Of a stretch of 34,465 bases of DNA, positions 11,279 through 22,149 are shown in pieces (the first letter of the stretch is position 1; each line of letters begins with the position of its first letter). This DNA comes from Lingula anatina. Taxonomy: Eukaryota > Brachiopoda > Lingulata > Lingulida > Lingulidae. The notes below the pieces were generated by a model that made no database searches, had not been told where the DNA came from, and saw only the letters and a list, made by a program, of their open reading frames with translations. The DNA is taken from positions 63,825 through 98,289 of the forward strand of contig NW_019776172.1 in NCBI RefSeq assembly GCF_001039355.2, in the 5' to 3' direction. Position numbers and translations under genes: made by a program.

Positions 11279-14200
11279 ATGGAATCCTTTTGTGTTGACC
11301 AAGAAATCGAGACAAGCCGGTTCTGGCATGATTTGCTGCAGGGACTGAGTTTTTGCAATTTGCCGGAAACTGAAGATAGAACTCAGGTAAGGCAGTATAT
11401 CGAAAATACATACTGGTATACTTCAAATGTAACTTGTATGCAAGCGATTTAGCAGCAAATGAGCTGTTGCGAATAAATATTACATGAAACCCTAACAAGC
11501 CTCTTGTTCCATGCCGTGTGTTAAATGAACAAGCTGCAGGACGAGCGATTTGCGTAATTAATCTGTATGTGTAATCCTCTAGTGAAACCGTGGCACGATG
11601 ATGCTTCCAGGAAAACTGTCCAATTTAATTTACAGAATCCGCGACCTAATCCCACAGTTGAAGAGATCACGATGGTGGTACTGGGGGAACCTCTCACCTT
11701 TCTGAACCTGTGTTTAGAGGGTGGGAAGCAGTGTCCTGGTGGTATGTTACTGGTACCCTCTTTAGCATGGCTTCAGAAAGAACCCACCAATGAAAGAGAT
11801 CTGCAAACCTTACGAGTACACAAGGCTGTCACATTTGACTCTTGTGGTCGAACATTTTTGGACATCTTCACCCCACCTCGTCGTGTCTCTTACTTTATGA
11901 ACCTTGTCACAGGTAATGCCTGTCAATTAACAGTGATAAGATGTCAAATAATTTTTTATATACTTACACACCTATATTTACATATTTTCATATATCATTC
12001 AAATTGTTACTGCTTTTGATCCATGCTTTTAGCGTCATGATGTACGTCAGTACACGCATGTAGGGTTCATTGTTTTCAAATAATTTAAATCCATTATGTA
12101 TTAACTTATTATTCATTTTTTATAAATGATGATGATAACAGATAAAAGTTATCTGACAGGGAACGAGAAAGCAGAAGCACGCTTGCCCAGTAATAACTTT
12201 CTAAACTTCGAGAGGGATTTAGAATGTCCAGTTGGAGTCACAGAGGAGATAGCGAAACGTTTGGATGATCGAATTCTCACGCGTATTCTGGTGGCGGACG
12301 CTGGCGTTGCCTATCCCGACACGCTCGCATTCCCGTTCAGACCAAAGATTTCCTACAACTTGGGAGACCATGATATTTCGGTGGTCTGTGTAGAAAATAA
12401 GGAGGACGGAAAAGAGACTGTAAGGAATGAACTAGGCGGGTTTCTTAAGCGTCTGTTGAAGAAGGGCATTGAGAAGGTATATGCTGTTTTGGTAATTTTG
12501 GTCGTCGTTTTTTTTGTGCGTGTAAGAGAGAGAGAGAGAGAGAGATCGTTTCAGTTTCGTTCACACTGACAAGTCCTATAAAACCGTTAAACGTTGCACG
12601 CTTTAAAATGTCGCTTTACAGCGGAGTTTTAAAATATTGTTGAAGGTAGTTGTCAAAGTGCCTGGGCCTGCATTATCAAGTGTGTCTTACCATTCTGCCC
12701 ATGACCAAGATGGCGTCTACGGCGCCGTATGTCAAGGTCTGGATGTCCTGGGAGAGGGGAAGAGCATCATTGTGGAGGCATTTTGTGAGACCCTTAAACC
12801 ACTACCTGTCCCTCATCTTGACTATGAGGAACAGGCAGGTACGTTTTTTTTTATTATGATATATATAAATATATTTTTGATGTTTAAAATACAGTCAATT
12901 TTGTTTTATTCATTTCCGTGGTTGAACGTTTGCCAAGTTAATTTTATTGTATTTTTAAATGTTGGTATACATATATGTATACATTTTAGTTGGCATGAAG
13001 ACCCAGGCGTTGTCTTGCACAATTCGGGCTGTCGTCTGTTGCACTCCCAACGGGAATCAGCTGGTTTCAGACATCGTCTGCGGCGTCGCTAACGCGGACA
13101 GACCGCTCCACGGAGGCAATGCGCTACCACTGTCACTAGCGGGCTTTCTCAGTCAATGGGGTTTACAAGAAAGATCCCAAAGTGAAAAGGTGAGTGTAAG
13201 CACATTGTAACGTGTACGCCAGAGCCTAGATTCACTAAATACTTCTCGTTCTTTGCTGAGGATGCTATGAATCAGAGCCGGCTAAGCGCAATTTGCTAGA
13301 GATGTAACGGACCGCTTACAGTGTAACTCTACATTCTTTCGGTTTGGAGCAGAAAATAACCTACGGACTGAATCTTTTTGAATAGCTGACTTTACGAGTT
13401 AAGCAGTTTAAAATTCGCTTCATCTCCCTTTCTTTTTCTCTCTATTTTTATTTATTGTGAAACGGGTGTCCGTTATTTTTTTTACTGTAGCAGGTATTTA
13501 TTATTAGTCAGCGGAGTGACCCACTGTTTGACATGTTACTTTTTATGTTATTAAACAGATAAGCTCAATGGTCAAGGCGAAGGCGGAAGTAATATTAGAA
13601 AACTGGATGAGGTACGAAAGCAGCTTGAAGGAGGAGGAAATCGGGGGATCGTTGATGAGAACAAACGTACTAGGTAAGCAGTGAAATAGTTGGGTTCTAG
13701 ACCATAATTCAACGGCACACTTTGGATGTTCTGAGTGAAGGTGAATAAAATGGTCTTCGGTAAAAATCCCCATCCAAAGTAACCGTTGATTGCTCCCAGG
13801 TATGTAACGTATCCAAAAGTTCTTATAAATATCAATCAAACATAATGATTCCATATTTTGTGTAAATTCAGGTTGAACAAAACCCCTTACATGTTTCGCA
13901 TCGTCTTTAATTGTGAACACAGAATGGGTCAGTGTTACTATCATAACGTACAATGTAGCCTACTTACGCCAGTTCGCCTGGGAATAGTTTGCTGACGCAT
14001 GATATTTTCAGGTGTCAATTTTGTCCTGACCTATCAAGAAGACGGCAGTTATGACACCATGGCTGTAAGTATCAGTAACAGCAGGAAAACCATCTCAAAC
14101 TCGCAGATTCACGAGTTTCAAAACCTCTCAAAGCTTGGAAGCAGCGTGCGGCCCCTGGTGGCAACCATGGTCAACTGCAGTCAGCGGTTCCTTCTTCAAG

Positions 14201-15894
14201 GAAAGCATATTCTACTTATAGGCGCGGGGGAAGAATTTGTTTGGGAAGCTGTGAGAGAATACAATGTCAAAGTAAGTGTTGAAAGATTAGGAAAAAAACC
14301 AAAGTTTACACACGCCCAAATTAAAAATATATATGTACCACTACAATACCAACATTGATTTAATTTTTCATTAATTTCTTTCATTCTTTGTATGACTGTT
14401 TTTTATTGTTTAACGGACACCCCTCATTTTGTTGCTCTGTCAAGAATATTATTGTCTCTATTCTGATAAAAAACTATCATGGCCAATGTTTTGATGTCAT
14501 TTTAAAGATTTTAAATATTAGCAATGTATACATGACCAGATATTGAATCAGAATTGAAGCATTTTTTTTAGCCAGAGCGTTTACATGTACAACGAGGCTT
14601 GTACAGCTTAATCATCATAAAACGTTGTGATATCATCCTCCAGATAACCTTGGCTGATCGGGATCCCAACAATAAGGCAGATAAATGCGTCCACAAGTTT
14701 ATTCAGTGCGAAATAGGAGATCGCAACAACGAGGATATCAATGCAGAGAAAATTGTTCAATTAGCACGTACACATGATTTACCCATAGACGGCTGCATGA
14801 CCGTGGTGGACGATTACGTCCCTTTGACGTCACTGGTGTGCGAGGCACTGCGCATGGTCGGAAGTACACCTGAAGCTGCAAGAAAGTCCAAGAAGAAAAG
14901 TCTCAGTCAAAAATCTTTAGAACAATCAAGAGTTAATGTGCCTTTTTTGCCCAATCCGTCTCTGTTTGCTGTCAAGACGCACGGAATTAGTCAACCAGAA
15001 GATGTGACTGGATCGTCAAACCATATCCAGTATCCAGCCCTATTGAAGCCCGAGTTCGGGGCATGTTCCTATGGAGTCAACTTAGTCAAAGATGAGGCAG
15101 AATGCATGAGATACTTTGTTAACACCAAGGATAGCGAAAAAATGACAAACGACCCACCTTTTGGGAAGAACCACGGGAGCGCGATGCACTTGACCGAATA
15201 TGCACAGGGAACAAAGCACGGAGTTGAGATCGTCGTGTACAGGGGGAAACTTTTAGCGGCGTTCGTCTCAGATTGTGGTCCAACCCGCATCCCGCAGTTT
15301 TTTGAGACCTCAACTTGTATGCCGTCGTGTTTAAACCTCGAGAGGCAGAGGCACCTGATAACAGCAGCCTTCCAATGTATTAGCGGCGTGGGTCACACGG
15401 ACGGAGTATTCAACGTCGAGTTTAAAATGACACCCACGGGTCCCAAACTGATCGAGATCAACGGACGAATGTGTGCCTGGTTTTACAGGAACTGGGTGCG
15501 CACCGTGTACGAAACGGACATCCTTTTCCTTAATTTTCTGATCGTTTGTGGGATCCAACCAAACGTCCAGCCATTTGAACCAACTTGTCAGCTCATGGCG
15601 ATTTTATGCTCTCCTGCAGCCCACTCTAAGGCGTTGTCGCGACCGGGAATTGCCACACCGGAGATCCTCGCAGAGGCACACGAGCGAGGCGAGATAATTT
15701 ACTATGAAATGGAACCCCTGAAGGAGGAGAACACGGACAATGAGTGCGGCTTTTGTGCGATATCTGTAAAGGAGAAATCCGTAAGTGAGGCAAAAAAGCA
15801 GCTGTTGGCTGTATGCAGGAAATATGGTGTTGACACCCAAGAGCACCCTGCAGAGTACGTTCTGTCTACGTTCGTACAATCGCCGTCTTATTAA
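11279..15894 (+). CDS. CARNS1: Carnosine-synthase-like ATP-grasp ligase, copy A (8 exons)
   Basis: CARNS1-type ligases use ATP to join beta-alanine or GABA to L-histidine; the substrate of this copy is not known. Exons: 11279-11386, 11636-11912, 12142-12476, 12646-12838, 12990-13189, 13559-13673, 14012-14271 and 14644-15894, all AG/GT with matching phases, giving 912 residues. The ATG has A at -3 and G at +4. The N-terminal part (residues 1-240) includes the block around LDDRILTRILVAD. The C-terminal ATP-grasp part, mostly exon 8, has the ATP-binding lysine in PALLKP (about 631), the small-residue loop GACSYGV (635-641), the acidic FNVEF (glutamate about 755) and the metal-binding EIN (767-769) followed by GRM. 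After that motif the loop reads CAWF, whereas I recall a glycine pair in vertebrate CARNS1. No frameshift or internal stop was found. It is tandem with copy B. Confidence 0.87.
12525..12545. repeat. (GA)n microsatellite
   Basis: A short GA run lies about 50 bases after the donor of exon 3 of copy A. The matching intron of copy B carries a CT run instead. Confidence 0.9.
13190..13558 (+). other. CARNS-like A intron 5, nothing recognised
   Basis: This is a 369-base intron with no recognised element. Confidence 0.6.
13674..14011 (+). other. CARNS-like A intron 6, nothing recognised
   Basis: Minus-strand open frames spanning this 338-base intron also run through exon 6 and are shadows. No repeat was recognised. 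Confidence 0.6.
14272..14643 (+). other. CARNS-like A intron 7, nothing recognised
   Basis: This is a 372-base AT-rich intron that ends in the acceptor of the long terminal exon. The open frame entering exon 8 from 14599 is intron read-through. Confidence 0.6.
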
Positions 15895-16020
15895 TGGAAA
15901 TGGTACCTTAATTTTGAAGATTATGAAGGAAATGTCAATGTTGTGGGAAAAATGTATCGAACCTGAGATACGCCAATAATGTAGTCCTTTTTGCACGCTT
16001 TGTGTTCAAACCACAAGTAT
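15895..16020 (+). other. Probable 3' UTR of CARNS-like copy A
   Basis: This short stretch lies between the TAA stop and the LINE relic. No canonical AATAAA is obvious here, so the true transcript end is unresolved. Confidence 0.35.
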
Positions 16021-16503
16021 CGGTCGACAGGATGAGAACAGAAAGCGAGAAAGTTGGTCTTTTTCTAAACGCTTTAGAAAAAAATCAAAAAGTGATGAAA
16101 ATACAGAGAGACTGAGGAAAACGATGGGAACAGCCATATCCTGATCAATACCGAAAAAGCAGAAAATGTGAAACAATTAATCTATCTTGGTGCAATATTC
16201 ACTGACCATTACGATGACACTCCGGAAAACATATCTCTTAACACAAAGAAGAGAATGCTCAGCTTTCAGATTTTTCTATTGCTTCACATGGCGCGGAATG
16301 TTGGTTTGTGAAAAACTCAGACATGAAGAAATAAGACATTTTGAATTATAGTGCTATTGGCGTGGTCTTATTATGGGAACAACATACAGAGGCAGTCTGA
16401 CGGAGGTCTGTGGGTCAATGCTTTAAGCAGACAGAATGATCACAATCGTGACCGGTGGAGAGTTTTTGCGAGGGGGGTGCGGGAGGCTTTCTAGCTTTGA
16501 GTG
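16021..16503 (+). pseudogene. Decayed LINE reverse-transcriptase relic
   Basis: Translation in changing frames gives fragments typical of the C-terminal half of non-LTR retrotransposon polyproteins. They are a KVGLFLNALEKNQKVMKI block, then ILINTEKAENVKQLIYLGAIF, which corresponds to the common element pattern of a ...FTYLGS... block. A block ending NHNRDRWRVF-like residues (about 16440-16480) resembles the terminal DRxRWR motif. Stops and frame changes separate the blocks, so it is inactive. It lies directly after copy A and may have contributed to its 3' UTR. The LINE clade cannot be assigned from this fragment. Confidence 0.65.
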
Positions 16504-17744
16504 CATGTGTACAAAAAATGTACTAAGTGAACTTAACTTTTTCTACCAGGGCAAATAAGGTCTTCAGAAGAGCATATTTTCAAATCTTATGTTAGATTTG
16601 ATCGAAACGTTTTTTACCATAAATACCGTTCTATATATATTACATGTATTAAGCCAGATGTTTTTAACACCAAGGCCTGTCTGAATACTCTCCATAAGAT
16701 GTACGTGGACATATACACCCTGCAGGTGTATTTTATATTCAGCGTCAACGCTGAAAGTCATTTATTGTGTCTGGATTGTATATAGTAACCAATGGTTACA
16801 GTTACTAAAAATCCGTATATATATGACTATATATATAGTAAACATAGGGTTACAGTTACTGCAAATCCGTATTCGTGACTAATTTTAAACGCACATACAT
16901 GTAGTATTGGTGCAGAATATATTAGATTTATTTAAATTTTAGCTATAACAGAATAATGGTCTTTACTAATGAACAAATTCTGAACGTTACACGTTAGTGT
17001 TTAGATAAAGATTTAAAGTAGAAATCCACTTACAGCTTAGTACATGTATATATACTTACTTGATATTTGCTTTTTTGTACTCGATTTTCATATCATGACT
17101 TTAATGCACATGCAGAGCACTTTCGTGTTGTCATCATTGAAAATATCGTACATTTTAAAAGCAAATGTGAATGGACATCATATAATAAAAAATAAACAAA
17201 TAGTTTTATACAATGTCCATCTAGCCTGACATGGATCAAAAGGGTATGTAACCTTTAAAGGAGACACACTACATTGAGTTGAAGTAATGACAGCATTTAC
17301 GCGACAATTTGTGCATTTTTCGAGGGAATTCTGTGTAAAGAGCTGGTATCCATTTTGACGATTACCCGAACCGTAAGGTCCTACGGCACACCCTCACTCC
17401 TCATCACAAATAAAATGCTTATATATATTGAAAAATGAATAAAACTGGACACAAACTGTTGAATTGGTAAAATGATATATTACGAAGAACGTCTATTGAA
17501 AATACACTGGTACCTTTAAATCGACTGGACGAGACGTAGTCGAAATAATGTTTTAAAATTCCGTATCTCTATTTTTGTCGTTAGTTCGGATTTCTTGAAA
17601 ATTCCATGCAATGTATAGCTCAATATCGGCTGCATGGTACGGGGCTATTAAACGTGGCGCTCTCACCGTAGGCTTATATCTCTAGCTTTGTACCGGGGGA
17701 ATGTACCAAGTCCCAAGCGTATTATAACCTGACTTTATTAATGA
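16504..17744. other. Intergenic DNA between the CARNS-like copies
   Basis: It is AT-rich with several short ATATAT blocks and repeated ACATGTA words. A related phrase containing GGTTACAGTTACT occurs at about 16793 and again at about 16849. No gene was recognised. Much of it may be old repeat sequence. Confidence 0.5.
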
Positions 17745-18181
17745 ACTAGAAAAGCACTACGAGAGCGCAGACCTCCGCCAAGGCAGCAAAGTCTCCACTC
17801 AATGCCGTTTCGCCTCTAAAAGTTCATTCTATAATGATTTAGTTTTTTGATTATTGATAATTGATCGATTAATGATCCGGATCACCACCAAAAACCAATC
17901 ATTTGTTGCTGGCAAAATTCTGACAGTTCCAATAAATTTCATCAAAATCGGTCCAAAACTTAGTTCTTTTATTTTTGATTATTGATTGATTATTGATCCT
18001 GATCACCACCAAAAACTAATAATCTGTTGGCCCACTTCTGACAGCTCCTGAAAATTTCATCAAAATCGGTCCATAACTTTTTCTGAAATGTTGCTAGCAG
18101 GCAGACAGACAGACAGACAGATAGACAGACAGACAGACAAACTAACGGAACCAAAAACATAACCTCCTTGGCGGAGGTAAT
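17745..18181. repeat. Interspersed repeat with 13-bp inverted ends and (CAGA)n
   Basis: ACCTCCGCCAAGG at 17771-17783 is the exact reverse complement of 18166-18178. Inside are two related units (about 17852-17961 and 17977-18080) sharing GATCACCACCAAAAAC and TTTCATCAAAATCGGTCC. A CAGA/CAGACA tract follows at about 18100-18140. The unit resembles a short repeat family that I recall as widespread in marine invertebrates; this is from memory. A 5' fragment occurs again near 28308-28345. It has no coding capacity. Confidence 0.8.
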
Positions 18182-19568
18182 AACTAGCTTGAAACATACA
18201 CTTGGGAAAACCTTATTGAGGTACCTATTTTGATAATTAGAATTATCTTCAAGAGATTTTTTGTGGAAATTTGCATCTCCAAATTACATAAAGCTGCTTG
18301 CGTAACATGCATGGTTACGTTGTGTGTGACACATGCGCAATGGGATCGTGACTTTTAACACGTTGGCCGTCTCATCACTGTGTTCATATATCAGTAATAT
18401 CTGCAGAGCGTAGGAAGTCAGAGTCTTAAGGTTGAGGGCGACATATTATTTTTTGAAGACCCGGGAGGCGTTTTCAACGTTCTTTATTTTTCGTGAAACT
18501 TAACAACAAGGTAAGAATTTTAAAGTGAAATGAGGGATATTTTCCAGATGATTTTGCCATTTTCAATTCCGACATATTGACATAGTTATGGTCTCATCCA
18601 ATGCTTTAATATACATGTAGGTATTACCATGTGGGCAACACTAAAATTTTCGTGTGTACGAATGAATGCGTTTAGCAAATACATACCTATGTAAGAGTTA
18701 CATTTATCATAAAATACCATTTAAACCCATTTTCTCTCAGTAGTTTGTAGTGCAGTTTGCGAATGAAATGGGATTGGGAAAACGTGAGAGTTCACAAAGC
18801 AATGTGACGTTATACAGCATTTTTTTTTGTGAAATCGAGGATCCAAAAAAGTAGAGAAACGAAGTTTTGACGCCAAAATGCCTACTGTAAATTTTTAGAA
18901 ATGTTTCATAGTCTATAGCACTGTGTCTTCTGTAAAGAATGATCTGGAAAATTCGAGAACGGATCGCTTGAAAGCAGACGTAAATCTTGCCACTGGGGGG
19001 TTAACATGTAACGATCTATGTTATTGCTAAATATGCAGCAACCCCTAGGATCTACATGCACTTTTTACTCTGTACTTTGTACTCTAGCCGTCTGTCTTGT
19101 GCTCTCTTCTATGTTCTGCCTCCTAGAAATCATAAATGCACGGAAAATAATCATGAAAACGACTGCTTTCACAAACGCATTATTCGGCGACTAAGGTATG
19201 AAGGTACCTCTATGTTCTATTTGATAATGTATAAGACTAAATTACATTGATCCAAATCCAATACCAACTTGTTCTCAACCCTGATGCATACCCCTCCGTG
19301 CATTAGAAAAATGCTGTAACATACAAATGGCTGTATACTGTCATTACACCTACCATTAACAGACAACCTGCATATCATAGACTGGTTTCACCAAAACATG
19401 AAAGTTCTAAAATGACAACATACTGTAAAAGCTACCTTGCATACGTAACCTATAGTAAAGAAAAATCTGCGGAGAATGTTCTGTCGTTCCCTATTTAGCG
19501 CTTTTAACCAAATTCAGCAACATTCATTCAAGGTTGATATGATTCATTTATACTATTAGGCTAGAAAA
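18182..19568. other. Upstream region of CARNS-like copy B
   Basis: No exon, tRNA or repeat family was recognised. It should contain the promoter and any 5' untranslated exons of copy B. A possible acceptor (ATTAG at 19555-19559) lies just before the ATG, followed by an in-frame TAG if the upstream DNA is retained. Confidence 0.4.
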
Positions 19569-20960
19569 ATGGACCACTGCTCTTTGCTGGAAGAAGTCAA
19601 GAAAAGTCAGTTTTGGCATGATTTGCAGCAAGGACTGGGATTTTACAACCTGCCAGAAACCGTAGAGAGAACGCAGGTAATGTAAAATTATTAAATTACC
19701 ATAAGTTAATCCGGAAAGGCCCAAGTGAAGCCTTCCTCAACTCTCATAAAAATGGATCTTTTTCGTCCATGTACCTTGCATCTTAGTTCTTCAGTCAAAC
19801 CAATGGAAGTAAATTATCTGCTGATGTTAAAAATGTACATGTACCTTGTCGTGTGTATTCTTACAGTATGTCAATACATTTATCGTTTTGTAAAAAAAGA
19901 AATGCATAATGAATTAATCATGCACTGTCTAGTCTGAGGACAATTACTTTTCTGTTAAAAATAATGATGGTACATAAGATGCTCTTAAACCACACCACCA
20001 CCACAAATGTTTACAGAATCGGCGGACTAAGTCTACGATTGAAGAGATCACGATGGTGGTACTGGGGGAACCTCTCACCTGTCTGAACCTGTGTTTAGAG
20101 GGTGGGAAGCAGTGTCCTGGTGGTATGTTACTGGTACCCTCTTTAACATGGCTTCAGAAAGAACCCACCAATGAAGGAGATATGCAAACCTTACGAGTAC
20201 ACACGGCTGTCACATTTGACTCTTGTGGTCGAACATTTTTGGACATCTTCACCCCGCCTCGTCGTGTCACTTACTTCACGAACCTTGCTACAGGTATAAT
20301 ATCCAGAAGTTAAATATTACATCATGTGACAATAGCTGTCATCGTGTATTTATTCATTCAGCTTTCTGTTTGTTTGATTATTAATTTTCACATACATTTT
20401 CGAAACCTGTCAATATCTTATTCATTTTATAATCTTACCACAAGATTATTGTCTCATTAATTAATTGTTTCAAGTATCTTTTTCGTTCAATTGTATATTT
20501 CCACTGTATATCTTTCTATTACTTATGCAACTTTATATGTATATAATTATGGGCATTTCTAAAACAGAAAAATTCCTTAGCCGTCATTTTCTGGATTTAG
20601 TTGAAATGAAATACATATCTTATTGCAGATGATGAGAAAAGAAAGGTATGCATGCGCAGTTACAACGTGGATTTTGAAAAAGATTTAGAATGTCCACTGG
20701 GAGTCACGCAAGATTCAATAAAGAGTTTGGATGATCGAATCCTCACTCGTATTCTGGTTGCGGACGCTGATGTTGCCTTTCCCGATACGCTGGCATTTTT
20801 GTACAGATCACGAATGCCTTATAACCATGAGAGAAGCAATATTTATGTGGTCGCAATTGAAAATAAAGAAGACGGAAAAGAAAAGATCAACAAAGAACTG
20901 GCTGCATTTATAAGTTCCTTGCTTGGAAAAGGGATGAAAAAAGTAAATGTTAATAAGTCT

Positions 20961-21009
<49 letters not shown>

Positions 21010-22114
21010 ATCAACAAAAAAGAATAGTTGGTGGATTTTATTTTACAAAATTCATTTTCTTTTTAATCAAATGATATTTCATTTTTTTGTGAAAAGACAA
21101 AAGCCGCAGAAAAAGAAAGCGAGAGCGAGACAGAGAAAGCGGGAAGAAGGGCGAATAAAATTTATTTCCTCGAAACTCATTTATCAACGATCATAAAATT
21201 AACATTCAGCCACCCTCTCTCCCTACTTGATCATGTTACGATCCCAGCCTTTTCTATGCTGTATATGCATGTGCATGTCGGACGTTCATAAATACAATGC
21301 TCACAAAATAACGTTATTTTGTTAGGTAGTTGTCAAGGTAGGCGTGCGTGCATCAGGAAAAGTGACCTACCATTCTGCTCAAGACCAAGCCGGCGTCTAC
21401 AGTGCCGTATGTCAAGGTCTGGATGAGAGGGAGAGTATCATTGTGGAGGCATTTTGTGAGACCCTTAAACCATCACCGGTCCCTCATCTTGACTACGAGG
21501 AACAGGCAGGTACGTTTCGATATTAGAAACAGCAAAATATTATCGTTTCTAAAACTATCCATTTCTAAAACTATCCATAATGAGTTAATAGTACGGCTGC
21601 GCTTTCCAATTTCATGTATATCTAAAATATATATCCCATGGTTTACTCATAACGAGATCACACAACAGCTTAATCAGCATTATTGTTTTTTTCTTCTGTT
21701 GAATGTATGAAACAAGTACTGTAAGTGCACATTATTTATCTTTAGTCGGCATCAAGAGTAAGGATTTGTCCTGCACAATCCGAGCTGTCGTCTGCTGCAC
21801 TCCCAACGGGAATCAGCTGGTTTCAGACATCGTCTGCGGCGTTGGTCACGCGGACAGAACGCTACATTGTGACAACACTTTACCAGTGTCACTGGAAAGT
21901 TTTCTAGTTCAATGGGGGTTACAGGATAGATCCCAGATTGAAAATGTTCGTTTTTGAAGGAAAATATTATTATTGAAAACTTTTGGTGTTTCGAGTTGAT
22001 TGATGTTAATGCAGAGATTTTATTAGTTGGATTAATATTTTCCAGTGTTCTTTGTCAGTTTTCACAGGGAATAGCTGTTGTCGTTTGTCGTTGGAGTATG
22101 CTGCCCCCCCCCCC

Positions 22115-22149
<35 letters not shown>

